Source: Alkalibacterium kapii
GTDB lineage: Bacteria; Bacillota; Bacilli; Lactobacillales; Carnobacteriaceae_A
Direction of reading: 5' to 3'
DNA: 64,000 bases
NCBI RefSeq assembly: GCF_007988865.1
Contig: NZ_BJUY01000003.1
Span: forward strand, 62,001-126,000
Part shown: positions 1-9,113 of the stretch, in pieces
Layout of the letters: every line of letters starts with the position of its first letter
Numbering within the stretch: the stretch's first letter is position 1
The notes under the pieces: generated by a model
What the model saw: the letters and a program-made list of their open reading frames with translations, nothing else
What the model was told of the DNA's origin: nothing
The model's database searches: none
Made by a program: the position numbers and the translations under genes

Positions 1-515
1 AGTAAGACGTTCAGCAAACTGCCTGTAATCATACCAAACATGGCAAGTGTCGGGTCTCCGTCATTCCTCACAAAAGAAAGTAACGTATTATTCAAAATAA
101 AAAAGGGCGCGAACGTCAAAACTGTTCTTAAATAAACTTGTGTCGTCTCAAAGGTTTCTAGATTCGCTCCAGACACTTCAGCTATAGCCCCAGAACCGAA
201 TTGTCCCACTATAAAAAACACACCACCGATAATAAGTGTGAATAAAAGGGTTTGAGAATATACCTTCGCCGCCTGTTCTTGTCTGCTTTGAGACTGTAAA
301 ATTTTATACCTCGTTGCTCCCCCAAGTCCGAGCATCAGTCCAAATCCATGCATGATCCCAAATATAGGAATACTTAAATTCAAAGAGGCAATACCATTTG
401 GTCCTAAAGCCTGGGCGATGAAAAATGTATCTGCCAGGATATAAAAAGATATCCCAAGCATACCCAGCATATTCAGACTAACATATTTCAAAAACAACTT
501 TACACTTCGCTGCAT
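1..515 (-). CDS. MATE-family efflux transporter, N-terminal part
   Basis: The reading frame starts at an ATG (513-515 on the complement) and runs off the left edge, giving about 171 residues. The protein opens with a short basic stretch and then hydrophobic segments. It contains the motifs ADTFFIAQALG and GFGLMLGLGGATRYKI and the later FVRNDGDP, which are typical of the first half of MATE Na+ or H+ coupled multidrug and flavin-type exporters in the inner membrane. Substrate cannot be told from sequence. No clear Shine-Dalgarno is visible directly upstream. It is divergent from the DUF554 gene, with a repeat array between them. The C-terminal half lies outside the window. Confidence 0.8.
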   Translation of the reverse strand, partial: MQRSVKLFLKYVSLNMLGMLGISFYILADTFFIAQALGPNGIASLNLSIPIFGIMHGFGLMLGLGGATRYKILQSQSRQEQAAKVYSQTLLFTLIIGGVFFIVGQFGSGAIAEVSGANLETFETTQVYLRTVLTFAPFFILNNTLLSFVRNDGDPTLAMFGMITGSLLNVL

Positions 516-701
516 CCTGTATCTCTACTTTCCATTTTTAAAATTTCTAAAGACAAGCTTACTTAAACTTACCAAGGAAGTCAATCGCAGGTCTCTTACT
601 GTTTTTTTGATTTATACAAGACTAATCTCTTGATAGCTAAACCTTATGTTAAAGAAGATTCAAGAGCATGTTAACTTCCCTTTGCCTACTTTTCTTTTGC
701 T

Positions 702-1025
702 AAAGGGCACGCTTTCCCATCTTGTGTGACCTTTATCTGCTTCTATACTTCAAAAGGGCACGTATTCCCTCTTTGTGTGCCCTTTGTTCGCTTACTTTCT
801 TGCAAAAAGGCACGCTTTCCCATCTTGTGTGACCTTTGTTCGCTTGCTTTCTTGTAAAAGGGCACGCTTTCCCATCTTGTGTGACCTTTGATCGCTTACT
901 TTCTTGTAAAAGGGCACGCATTCCCATCTTATGTGCCCTTTGTCTGCTTGCTTTCCTCCAAAAGGGCACGCATTCCCTCTTTGTGTGCCCTTTGTTCGCT
1001 TGCTTTCCTCCAAAAGGGCACGCAA
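702..1025. repeat. 52-bp tandem repeat array 1 (intergenic)
   Basis: Six full copies and one partial copy of a 51-52-bp unit fill most of the 666-bp gap between the MATE and DUF554 genes. The GGGCAC core recurs at 705, 756, 808, 860, 912, 964 and 1016. Units come in two flavours, ending in GTGTGACCTTT or GTGTGCCCTTT. The second makes an inverted pair with the opening AAAGGGCAC, so some units can fold as a 9-bp stem. Open frames across this array (for example 733-969 and 836-1108) are periodic artefacts. The rest of the gap is AT-rich with no gene seen. Confidence 0.9.
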
Positions 1026-1181
1026 TTTACTATAAGCTGTTATTTGTTTATATCAAGTTGTTGAAACTGACTGGCGGTCAGTTTCATCCACTAAAAATGT
1101 TCTTTTAATTTCATTTGTATCGTTCGCACTCCCCATTTATAATATAAGAATGTAGATATTCAGAAATTTAAAGGGGCGTAC

Positions 1182-1868
1182 ATGATGTTTTTTGGAGTGT
1201 TTATAAATACATTGGCTATTTTTACAGGAAGTATCATCGGTTTATTTGTGAATAAAGGCATTCCTTTACATATCGAAAAAGCACTGATGAAGGCTTTGGC
1301 TCTCTCTGCAATATACATCGGCATTACCGGCCTCTCTTCCGGAGAAAACACGATCGTCATTATTCTTTCTATGGTAATAGGCGTAACTCTGGGCGAACTA
1401 ATCAAACTGGATAAAAAAATCAATCAGATAGGTGATAAACTGGAAAAACGTTTCCCCGGCAAAAACGATTCCGACTCTTTGTCAAAAGGCTTTGTTGTAG
1501 GAAGTCTGATCATGGCGGTAGGTGCAATGTCGATCGTCGGTCCTCTTGAAAGTGGTCTTTCAGGAACGCATACGATTCTACTGACAAAATCAGTGATGGA
1601 TGGCTTAACTAGTCTGATTCTTGCATCCAGCATGGGTATCGGTGTCTTGTTTTCAGGGGTTCTCGTTTTTCTTTATCAAGGTGCGATCACACTATTTGCA
1701 AGTGGACTCGATACGATTCTAACGGACTCAATGATCAACGATATCAATGCTATCGGCTCACTTCTTATCCTGGCTCTCGGGCTTAATATTCTTGAAGTGA
1801 CAAAAATAAAAGTCATGAATTTTGTCCCGGCGATTGTTATCCCGATTTTATTTTTCTTGTTTTATTGA
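1182..1868 (+). CDS. DUF554 family membrane protein (YdfK-like)
   Basis: The 228-residue protein is almost entirely hydrophobic, with about six or seven membrane segments. It shows the DUF554 hallmarks: an N-terminal INTLAIFTGSIIGLF segment, a central GSLIMAVGAMSIVGPLESG motif and a C-terminal NILEVTKIKVMNFVPA segment. Length is normal for the family. AAAGGGG sits about 7 bases before the first of two adjacent ATGs, so the start is secure to within one codon. Function is unknown in the family; an integral membrane transporter or channel-like role is only a guess. It is monocistronic and followed by a strong terminator. Confidence 0.85.
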   Translation: MMFFGVFINTLAIFTGSIIGLFVNKGIPLHIEKALMKALALSAIYIGITGLSSGENTIVIILSMVIGVTLGELIKLDKKINQIGDKLEKRFPGKNDSDSLSKGFVVGSLIMAVGAMSIVGPLESGLSGTHTILLTKSVMDGLTSLILASSMGIGVLFSGVLVFLYQGAITLFASGLDTILTDSMINDINAIGSLLILALGLNILEVTKIKVMNFVPAIVIPILFFLFY

Positions 1869-1871
1869 AAA

Positions 1872-1945
1872 AAGCTGTTAGTTAAAGACAAGCACTTTCC
1901 AAATTACTCTGGTCAGCGGGTCTTAACTAACAGCTTCTTTTTATT
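1872..1945. terminator. Bidirectional intrinsic terminator
   Basis: Arms AAGCTGTTAGTTAA (from 1872) and TTAACTAACAGCTT (ending 1936) pair almost perfectly around a loop of about 30 bases. T-runs follow on both strands, so it can end the DUF554 transcript (+) and the mvaS transcript (-). Confidence 0.8.
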
Positions 1946-1991
1946 ATTTAAACTTTTTTCCAAACACAGTTTTACTTTATCATTTGACTAC

Positions 1992-3158
1992 CTATTTTAT
2001 TTCGTACTTTCTAATATTCTCTTTAATAGCCACCAGATAGGCTCTTCCTTCTGACAACTGGTCACTGTTTGTTTTGAAATCAGATCCATCTTTAGGCAAG
2101 GATTTTTGCAGTAATTCTTCGTATTCTTCGATAGATAATTCACGACGATTTTCGAGCAAGGCTTCATGTGTTTCTTTATTGAGATATTCTTTATAGCCCG
2201 ACTGTATCGTACCGCTGAAAAATTCACCGACTGCTCCAGAACCGTAACTGAATAATCCAATGCGTGAACCAGAAGGCAACTCATCGGATTGCTCTAGTAA
2301 AGACAGCAGACTTAAATACAAGGATCCTGTATAAATATTGCCTACTTGTTTGTTGTAGACGATGCTTTTTTCATAGTGAGTCATCAATCGTTCGGTCTCT
2401 TCTTTTGCGTCTTTAGTTAGTCTGAGGATTGCTTTTTTTGCCATTTTCGTATACGGCAAGTGAAAACAGACCGCCTCGAAATCTTTTAAGTCTCTATCCG
2501 TTTTTTCCTTATAGTTCTCCCAGACATCTTCAAGGAATGAAAGGTAAGACTCATTCGAAAATTTTCCGTCGACGAAGGCGTAATCAGAATAAAGGGGTCT
2601 CCAGAAATCTGATATATCCTTGGTTAAAGCTGCACTGTCATTATCCAGTGCTAAAATGCGAGGATCGCTTGAAATGACCATGGCTACAGCTCCGGCTCCC
2701 TGCGTCGGTTCACCAGATGTATTCAGTCCATATTTGGCAATATCCGAGCCGATAACTAGTGCTTTACTCTCTGGATTCAGAGCGATATGTCCTAAAGCCA
2801 TTTTGATTCCACCTGTTGCACTGTAGCACGCTTGTTTCAATTCAAAAGAACGCGCGTTTTTCTGGGTACCGGTCAAATGATGCACCCATACAGCAGCAGA
2901 TTTTGAGTGATCGACGCCGGACTCTGTGCCAAATAAGACGAGGTCGATCGCTTTTCTGTCTTCATCATCCAAGATCGACAGAGCAGCGTTCACAGCCATA
3001 CTGACTGCATCTTCATGAAGCGATGCAACGGCCATTCTTTCCTGGCCAATACCGATAGTATATTTAGCTGGTTCGACACCTCTCACTTCAGCCAGTTTTT
3101 CCATGTCTACGTATTGTTCAGGTGTGTAAAATCCTATTTTGTCTATTCCAATGTTCAA
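1992..3158 (-). CDS. mvaS: Hydroxymethylglutaryl-CoA synthase
   Basis: Condenses acetyl-CoA with acetoacetyl-CoA to HMG-CoA, the first committed step of the mevalonate route to isopentenyl diphosphate used by lactic acid bacteria. The 388-residue length matches bacterial MvaS. Catalytic residues are in place: Glu79 (FGTES), Cys111 (KQACYSAT) and His233 (CFHLPYTK), the same numbering as the Enterococcus enzyme. The start is a TTG (3156-3158) with AGGAGG 8 bases upstream on the complement; no nearby ATG is as well placed. mvaE, often adjacent in enterococci, is not present here. It probably forms its own transcript ending in the shared terminator. Confidence 0.95.
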   Translation of the reverse strand: MNIGIDKIGFYTPEQYVDMEKLAEVRGVEPAKYTIGIGQERMAVASLHEDAVSMAVNAALSILDDEDRKAIDLVLFGTESGVDHSKSAAVWVHHLTGTQKNARSFELKQACYSATGGIKMALGHIALNPESKALVIGSDIAKYGLNTSGEPTQGAGAVAMVISSDPRILALDNDSAALTKDISDFWRPLYSDYAFVDGKFSNESYLSFLEDVWENYKEKTDRDLKDFEAVCFHLPYTKMAKKAILRLTKDAKEETERLMTHYEKSIVYNKQVGNIYTGSLYLSLLSLLEQSDELPSGSRIGLFSYGSGAVGEFFSGTIQSGYKEYLNKETHEALLENRRELSIEEYEELLQKSLPKDGSDFKTNSDQLSEGRAYLVAIKENIRKYEIK

Positions 3159-3243
3159 CAGCTTATCCTCCTATTTAGAGCTTTGTTTATTCGTCCTTTT
3201 TTCAGTATACCTGAGCTTCTTTAAAAAAGACTTAAGAAATGCT

Positions 3244-4155
3244 TTAATCTTTCATCTTAATAATCAATTTTCCGCGGACATGTCCCGTTTCACTTTGTTT
3301 ATGCGCCTCTCTTACAAATGCTTCTTTAAAAGGAAGTACGTCAGAAATCACGGGTTTCAGTTTTCTCTCAACGAGCCATTCATGCAGCTGGTCAAGTGCT
3401 TCTTTTGTTGGGTTCATTGAAAAGTAATTCGCATCGTAGGCTTCTGTATCTACATAGTCACTAGGGTCACCGGCAATTGACAATAGTCTCCCTTTATTTT
3501 TTACTAGATAAAGACTTTTCTCTAATACTGAGCCGCCTATAGTATCCAGGACAAAATCGATATCTTCCAGAACTTCATCAAAGGCTTCCTTCTCATAATT
3601 GATCGCACGATCTGCGCCAAGTGCCTTTAATAATTCTTGATTGCTTGTGCTTGCGGTTGCGGCAACCCACGCACCCTTGTTCTTGGCAATTTGAATAGCC
3701 AGTGATCCGACGCCTCCTGATCCAGCATGAATCAGTACGCGTGAATCTTTTTGGACTTTTCCTCGTCTGACAAGTGCTTCATAAGCGGTTTGTCCAGTTA
3801 AAGGCACTGCCGCTGCTTCTTCATAAGAGATCGACTCGTCCAATATCACCGCTTTGTCCGGCCTGACAGAAACAATCTCGGCATAGGTTTTGGAGCCATT
3901 AGCCATGACACGATCACCTACTTTGAAATCCGTGACCGCCTCACCGACTTCAATGACTTTGCCAGACACATCCCCTCCAAGGATCATCGGAAATTTTCCG
4001 CCATAATCCCCTTTTCTTCGTTTGATATCTATTGGATTGACACTCGTTGCATGCATCTCAACCAGCATGCGATCGGGTTTCAGTTCAGGCTTCTCTATGT
4101 CTTTCATAACCAACTGGTCTACGCCACCAAATGTTTCAATAACAATAGCTTTCAC
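3244..4155 (-). CDS. Zinc-independent MDR, NADPH:quinone reductase-like
   Basis: The 303-residue protein belongs to the medium-chain dehydrogenase/reductase superfamily. An N-terminal GroES-like fold (MILGGDVSGKVIEVG, about residues 57-71) is followed by a Rossmann domain with the nucleotide loop HAGSGGVGSLAIQIA. The structural and catalytic zinc cysteines of alcohol dehydrogenases are absent, which points to the quinone oxidoreductase or enoyl reductase branch using NADPH. The start is GTG (4153-4155) with AGGAGG 8 bases upstream. It lies 85 bp beyond mvaS and 38 bp before the phosphoribosyltransferase on the same strand. The physiological substrate cannot be inferred. Confidence 0.85.
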   Translation of the reverse strand: MKAIVIETFGGVDQLVMKDIEKPELKPDRMLVEMHATSVNPIDIKRRKGDYGGKFPMILGGDVSGKVIEVGEAVTDFKVGDRVMANGSKTYAEIVSVRPDKAVILDESISYEEAAAVPLTGQTAYEALVRRGKVQKDSRVLIHAGSGGVGSLAIQIAKNKGAWVAATASTSNQELLKALGADRAINYEKEAFDEVLEDIDFVLDTIGGSVLEKSLYLVKNKGRLLSIAGDPSDYVDTEAYDANYFSMNPTKEALDQLHEWLVERKLKPVISDVLPFKEAFVREAHKQSETGHVRGKLIIKMKD

Positions 4156-4193
4156 TTTATGTGCCTCCTGTAATATTTTTTATCTGCTCTCTT

Positions 4194-4835
4194 TTATGCA
4201 TCTGTATTTTCGTACGTATGCAGCATTTCCATGACCTCTTCATCTTCCAGCTGTTTAAAATCGGCGTAATAAGCTCCGACAGCACCTTTGAAGGTTTCCG
4301 GGATCAGAACAGCTGCGATGTCATCCACCAGAGATTCAAGTTCCTTGTACGTATCTTTTGGTATCACCGGTACAGCAACGATTATTTTTCTGGCTTCCTG
4401 GGCTTTCGCCGCTTCGATCGCAGCCTTCATCGTCATTCCCGTTGCAATTCCGTCATCGACGATAATGACTGTCTTTCCTTTCAGCGGTTTTTTAGTTATT
4501 TCTTTCGAATACATCCGCTGACGACGCGCAATCTCGTTACGAATACGTTTAAGCTCCGTGTCCAGCCATTCCTGATCCAATAACTCTTGAGTTGTTTCAT
4601 CTAATATCGGATCACCATGTTCAGATAAGGCACCCACTGCATATTCAGAATGCGACGGATGACCGATTTTTTTTGAAAGAATAACGTCAAAGGGGATGTT
4701 GCGTTTCTTTGCCAGTTCGATTCCCAAAGGTACACCACCACGTGGAAGGGCAACAACGACAGACTTTTCAGGATTTTTTACATCAACTTCTTCAGCCAAC
4801 TGTCTTCCTGCATCTATACGGTTTTCAAAGAGCAT
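4194..4835 (-). CDS. Phosphoribosyltransferase domain protein
   Basis: The 213-residue protein carries the PRPP-binding loop VIIVDDGIATGMTM (about residues 123-136) and the upstream VALPRGGVPLGIELA segment, both typical of type I phosphoribosyltransferases of the stand-alone PRTase-like family. Members of this group are often annotated only as phosphoribosyltransferase and their substrate is mostly unknown. The sequence does not match classical purine or pyrimidine salvage enzymes closely enough to name one. GGAGG lies 6 bases before the ATG. It is the first gene of a likely three-gene minus-strand run with the MDR and mvaS. Confidence 0.8.
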   Translation of the reverse strand: MLFENRIDAGRQLAEEVDVKNPEKSVVVALPRGGVPLGIELAKKRNIPFDVILSKKIGHPSHSEYAVGALSEHGDPILDETTQELLDQEWLDTELKRIRNEIARRQRMYSKEITKKPLKGKTVIIVDDGIATGMTMKAAIEAAKAQEARKIIVAVPVIPKDTYKELESLVDDIAAVLIPETFKGAVGAYYADFKQLEDEEVMEMLHTYENTDA

Positions 4836-5031
4836 AAATGATCCTCCTTAAATAATTCCTGAGTTTTTCATTTGTTTAAAGTATAACATGAATACACTAA
4901 GTCAAATATTATAACGGTTCTACACAGTTGTATATTCTCTAGTTTATAAGTGGTCTTAATTTAAAAAAAATCTCATTTCGTTTATACTACATAGAAAGAG
5001 TTGATTATTTATTAACTAAGGAGGAAATATT

Positions 5032-5463
5032 ATGTCATTTATTAAAGGTGTTTTGACTGGTGCAGCTTTAGGATTATTATTTGCACCAAAAAGTGGTAAG
5101 GAAACACGGGCAGACCTACGAAGAAAAATGGACGATTCAAAAAAATCCGCAAGTGACTACGCAGATAAAGCTAAAGTGAGATCTGGTGAAATGTCCCAGA
5201 CCGCAGGAGAAGCTACAGAAAATATTAAACTTACCTTAAGTAAAACAGCAAAAGAACTCCGTGAACAGCTGCATCGTGCATCAGAAGAAATAAAAAATGA
5301 AGCACGTACGCTTAAAGATGATGTGAAAGAAACAGCAGAAGATGCTTATGTCGATGTAGCTGTCGAAGTTGAGGATGCTTCTGAAAAAATACGCAAAAAC
5401 GTTGATGACTCCACCCCAAACAGCTTGCAAGCTGAAACCTCACAGTCAACGACACACGAATAA
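5032..5463 (+). CDS. YtxH domain general-stress-like protein
   Basis: The 143-residue protein starts with a short hydrophobic helix (FIKGVLTGAALGLLFAPKSG) that is the YtxH signature. A long, charged, probably helical tail follows, rich in Lys, Glu, Asp and Ala. YtxH proteins in Bacillus belong to the general stress regulon and are thought to be membrane-anchored; the molecular role is unknown. AAGGAGGAAATATT precedes the ATG. A possible -10 (TATACT near 4983) lies upstream. A terminator follows immediately, so it is monocistronic. Confidence 0.85.
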   Translation: MSFIKGVLTGAALGLLFAPKSGKETRADLRRKMDDSKKSASDYADKAKVRSGEMSQTAGEATENIKLTLSKTAKELREQLHRASEEIKNEARTLKDDVKETAEDAYVDVAVEVEDASEKIRKNVDDSTPNSLQAETSQSTTHE

Positions 5464-5474
5464 ATCAGGAATTT

Positions 5475-5505
5475 CCCAGACTCAAAACGGTCTGGGATTT
5501 TTTAA
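5475..5505 (+). terminator. Intrinsic terminator of the YtxH gene
   Basis: CCCAGAC (5475-5481) pairs with GTCTGGG (5490-5496) and is followed by a T-rich tract. Confidence 0.8.
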
Positions 5506-5602
5506 AATTTTTAATATTTGACACATTATCTGTATTCAGTTACTATTGTATTGTAAATATTTCGAATTAGAGATATATCAAACGAAAAAGGAGAGAATTT
5601 TA

Positions 5603-6208
5603 TTGGCAAATGTTAAATTATCTATTATCTACTACAGTTCAACGGGTACAAACTACCAAATGGCTCTTTGGGCTAAGGAAAAAGCAGAACAAAGCGGAGC
5701 AGAAGTCCGTCTGCGCAAAGCGAAAGAGCTCGCTCCAGAGTTTGCTATCGAACAGAATCCTGCCTGGAAAAAGCATTACGATGAAACACAGCATGTAGAA
5801 GAAGCATCTTCTGATGATATTCTATGGGCAGATGCTTTGCTTTTCAGTGCACCTTCTCGTTTCGGTACGATGCCAAGTCAGTTAAAACAGTTTCTTGATA
5901 TCCAGGGTGGCTTATGGGCAAACGGGAAAACTGTCAATAAAGTAGTCAGTGCGATGACTTCAGCTCAAAACCCTCATGGCGGACAAGAAGCCACACTCTT
6001 ATCCCTATATACTTCCATGATGCATTGGGGAACAATTATCGTGACGCCTGGTTACACAGACCCTGTATTGTTCGGTGCCGGCGGTAATCCTTATGGTACT
6101 TCAGTTACTGTCGATCAAAATGGAAACATGCAGGAAGATGTTGAAGATGCCGTCAAGCATCAGGTTGCACGTGTCCTGGAAGTCGCTTCTAAAACGCTAG
6201 AAAGTTAA
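5603..6208 (+). CDS. WrbA-like NAD(P)H:quinone oxidoreductase
   Basis: The flavodoxin-fold protein has the FMN phosphate loop YYSSTGTNYQMA near the N-terminus and the WrbA-type segment FSAPSRFGTMPSQLKQFLD. A later MMHWGTIIVTPGY stretch is typical of the type IV NAD(P)H:quinone oxidoreductase group, which reduces quinones by two electrons and protects against redox cycling. I place the start at TTG 5603 (201 residues) because AAAGGAGAG ends 7 bases before it. A longer in-frame opening at 5546 lacks such a site and adds non-conserved residues. A terminator follows the gene. Confidence 0.87.
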   Translation: MANVKLSIIYYSSTGTNYQMALWAKEKAEQSGAEVRLRKAKELAPEFAIEQNPAWKKHYDETQHVEEASSDDILWADALLFSAPSRFGTMPSQLKQFLDIQGGLWANGKTVNKVVSAMTSAQNPHGGQEATLLSLYTSMMHWGTIIVTPGYTDPVLFGAGGNPYGTSVTVDQNGNMQEDVEDAVKHQVARVLEVASKTLES

Positions 6209-6223
6209 TTAAAAATTTCCTCT

Positions 6224-6281
6224 AAAAAACACATTCTCTTTATCTGATTCAAAAAAATCAGAAAAGATGAATGTGTTTTTT
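6224..6281. terminator. Bidirectional terminator, wrbA-like gene / XRE regulator
   Basis: AAAAAACACATTC (6224-6236) pairs with GAATGTGTTTTTT (6269-6281), with a second inner stem ATCTGATT / AATCAGA. It serves the convergent genes on both sides. Confidence 0.8.
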
Positions 6282-6288
6282 GTATGGA

Positions 6289-7152
6289 TCAGTCATTTTC
6301 TGCAAGTTCTTTCTCCAAACGGTCGATTATCAGTTGTATTGAGACAGCATAATTTTCATTCTTCTGAATATCAAATATTGTCCGGGCTTTTTTATATGAT
6401 CTTAGACTATCTTTTTTCTGGCCTAATTTTTCCAGACAGTATCCTTTATAATACAGAAAGTCTCCTAGAAGAAATAAGGTATTTTTTGAAACGACTAAAT
6501 TTAACCCTTGAAACACTTTATCGATACACTCGGTATATTTTTTCTGCCTAGCCAGACAGACGGAATAATTTAAAAGCAGTTTTGCTTTTTTTTCATGATT
6601 CATCCACTCTGAAAATATACTGAATCCTTTTTTATAATATTTTTCGGCCAATTTGTATTCTTTTTTCCTTAAATACTGATTACCAATACTATCAATAATT
6701 TCGATGCGCAGTTCTCCGTTCTTTGTCTGTTCTTCCAGTGTCAATAAATGACTTAATGCTTTATCGTTCTCCCCATCACGATAAGCATACAACAACGCTT
6801 TGATCCACTCGAAAAATAACTGATCCTGCCCCATTGCGTGATCGATCAATTCTTCGTTTGTACTGATTAGATAAGAAACGTTGTCATACTCTCTGCGTTC
6901 AAGATGCTGTCTTACAAGTTTACGCAGCTGGTTCATTTTTGAATAGCGACTTTCAACCGAATCTTCTCCGTAAAAATAATGCAGTGACACTTCAAGACGT
7001 TCTGCTAATTTTTCCATAAGCTCACGACTCGGTTTCACTTTCCTCTTTTCGATCCGACTGATCATGGCCTGCGTACAAATCCCCTCAGAAAGACCCGTTT
7101 GAGTCATTTTTATCTCTATTCGTCTTTCTTTGATTTTCTCCCCTATTTTCAT
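6289..7152 (-). CDS. XRE-HTH / TPR regulator, RNPP-like (Rgg/PlcR type)
   Basis: The 287-residue protein has an N-terminal XRE helix-turn-helix (about residues 5-60: IKERRIEIKMTQTGLSEGIC, then ISRIEKRKVKPS). A helical repeat region with TPR-like units follows (LRKKEYKLAEKYYKKG; LARQKKYTECIDKVFQG; LEKLGQKKDSLRSYKKA). This architecture is shared by the RNPP peptide-sensing regulators (PlcR, Rgg, PrgX). No small pheromone-like frame was seen on either side, and the gene stands alone between the phoR end and a convergent terminator. Its ligand and targets are unknown. GAGAGGG precedes the ATG. Confidence 0.8.
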   Translation of the reverse strand: MKIGEKIKERRIEIKMTQTGLSEGICTQAMISRIEKRKVKPSRELMEKLAERLEVSLHYFYGEDSVESRYSKMNQLRKLVRQHLERREYDNVSYLISTNEELIDHAMGQDQLFFEWIKALLYAYRDGENDKALSHLLTLEEQTKNGELRIEIIDSIGNQYLRKKEYKLAEKYYKKGFSIFSEWMNHEKKAKLLLNYSVCLARQKKYTECIDKVFQGLNLVVSKNTLFLLGDFLYYKGYCLEKLGQKKDSLRSYKKARTIFDIQKNENYAVSIQLIIDRLEKELAEND

Positions 7153-7313
7153 CCACTTAACCCTCTCATTATATTATCATTATAATATTAGTTATATTAA
7201 ATCATTATACATGAGTGTTTAGCGTTTTACTATATTGTATGAAATTTTATCATAGGAAAAGCTTAAATATTTATATTGCTTAGCGAAAAATTATAATCAT
7301 TTTCTAATAATAT

Positions 7314-9113
7314 CTATCTTTTTCTCATACTGTTATTATCCAAAACCGTTAATGGTAGCCAAACGGTGAAATGAGTCCACTCGTTTACTTCGCTTTTAAC
7401 GTCGATATGTCCTTCATTATTTTCAACTAACCACTTCACAATAGACAGACCTAAACCGGTCCCCCCAATATTCCGACTTCTTCCTTTATCAACTCTATAA
7501 AAACGCTCAAATATTCTACTCAGTTGATTTTTAGGGATCCCTATACCATTATCAATCACAGAAAGCTTTAACTTATCATCTGCAGTACTTATTTCAATTG
7601 TAACTTTTCCCTTTTCAGATGTATAGGCTACTGCGTTACTTACTAAATTAATAATGATTTGTTTTAAATGATCCGGATTAATTTCAATTTCCACATCTTT
7701 TTGGCTAATTATATTAATATGAATGTCTTTCAAACTGATTTTATGACTTAAAATTTTAAGAACTTCGTCAACAGTCTCGTTAACACTGATTCTATCTTTA
7801 ACACTATTATCCTGTCTTTGTTCGAGTTTGGATAGCTGTAAAATATCATTGACCATAGTATCCAGCCGACCAGCTTCTTTGTTGATGATTTCTAAAAATT
7901 CAACTAGAACGTCGCTATCATTTAACGCCCCATCAAGAAGTGTTTCACTAAACCCTTTAAGTGCTGTAACAGGCGTACGAAGTTCATGAGAAACGTTGGC
8001 TACGAAATCAGTACGAACCTTTTCAAGTCTTCTAATTTCAGTGATGTCATAAAGGAGAACGATAAAGTTCAATGTTTCTAATGAATCATTAAAAATTGGA
8101 ACCACATGTACATCCATTGTTTTTTCTTCTGGATAATACATTTGAATTTCTCTGTTTTGTACTTGCTCTGTAATAAATGCTTTTTCAATGGTAGCAATCA
8201 ATTCAGAACTATGGAGACTCTCAAAAAAAGATGTCCCTTGTTTACTATTCAAGTCTTCTCCCAATAGCTCGTTCATAGCAGGATTCACCATATTGATTTG
8301 TTTATCCTTTTCAACAAGCATCACCCCGATGACAAGATTATTGATCAGTTCTTTCAGTTTGAGCTCACTTTCTTTGATTTCACTCATCTGGTTATTTAAA
8401 TTTATAGCTAGTTCGTTGATAGAAGTTCCTAATTCATCTATTTCTTTATATGATCCTGGATGATATCTTACAGAATAATCCTGATATGAAAGGACATTAG
8501 CTATATTTCTAATATTTTCAATTGAGCGTGTAATCTTTCTGGCCCAGTAACGAATGAATAAAAAAACGATCAGTATGGCTGTAATCAAAAATAATACCAG
8601 CGTTAACATAAGTTCGTCAGTTATTCCGATAATTTCTTCAGCGTCACGAGATAGACGAAGGTAACCGGCAAAACCACTTTCAGTGTTCTCTATACGGGTT
8701 GCGCTGTAATAAAGCATCTCATTCGTACTTTCACTTCTGCGATGGTACGTTCCTATTTTCTTTCCTCTTATAACTTGCATGATTTCAGGTCTATTGAGAT
8801 GTTTCTCAAGCTGGTCTGCCTGAACTCTTGAATCATAAAGCACATCACCACTTAAATCGATCAGCGTTATTCTCTCATTGATAACTTGCGAAGCTGATTC
8901 CAGTTGATTGATTAGCACCTCGCTTTTTTCCGTTGGTTCTTCTATATCAGTTAATTGACTTCCTAATACCAATAACTGTGTATTCAACGCTTCCTCCTGC
9001 TGCTCTATCGATTGTTCTTTGATCCCAGAAGAAATTATAGAGATAAAAACAACAAAAAAAGTCAGCAAGATAAGCGTGAAAAATAAAATCATTCGGGTCT
9101 GCATTTTTTTCAT
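7314..9113 (-). CDS. phoR: Phosphate-sensing histidine kinase PhoR (PnpS)
   Basis: Sensor kinase of the phosphate two-component system. The 599 residues contain membrane helix 1 (about 8-30), an extracytoplasmic sensor (31-168), helix 2 (about 169-189) and HAMP (190-243). PAS (about 250-360), HisKA with phospho-acceptor His376 in FVANVSHELRTPV, and HATPase_c with the GGTGLGLSIV G-box follow. Length and order match Gram-positive PhoR/PnpS, and the position next to phoP and facing pst supports that name over WalK. Its ATG overlaps the phoP stop codon (ATGA), so the two are translationally coupled. Confidence 0.9.
   Translation of the reverse strand: MKKMQTRMILFFTLILLTFFVVFISIISSGIKEQSIEQQEEALNTQLLVLGSQLTDIEEPTEKSEVLINQLESASQVINERITLIDLSGDVLYDSRVQADQLEKHLNRPEIMQVIRGKKIGTYHRRSESTNEMLYYSATRIENTESGFAGYLRLSRDAEEIIGITDELMLTLVLFLITAILIVFLFIRYWARKITRSIENIRNIANVLSYQDYSVRYHPGSYKEIDELGTSINELAINLNNQMSEIKESELKLKELINNLVIGVMLVEKDKQINMVNPAMNELLGEDLNSKQGTSFFESLHSSELIATIEKAFITEQVQNREIQMYYPEEKTMDVHVVPIFNDSLETLNFIVLLYDITEIRRLEKVRTDFVANVSHELRTPVTALKGFSETLLDGALNDSDVLVEFLEIINKEAGRLDTMVNDILQLSKLEQRQDNSVKDRISVNETVDEVLKILSHKISLKDIHINIISQKDVEIEINPDHLKQIIINLVSNAVAYTSEKGKVTIEISTADDKLKLSVIDNGIGIPKNQLSRIFERFYRVDKGRSRNIGGTGLGLSIVKWLVENNEGHIDVKSEVNEWTHFTVWLPLTVLDNNSMRKR

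Noticed and set aside
733-1108. Open frames of 77-90 codons on both strands across array 1
   Set aside because: They repeat with the DNA period, have no ribosome site and show low-complexity Cys/Lys/Arg-rich products; 52 bp is not a multiple of three, so frames cycle by chance.
4161-4583. 140-codon plus-strand frame
   Set aside because: Antisense to the phosphoribosyltransferase gene, which has clear motifs and a ribosome site.
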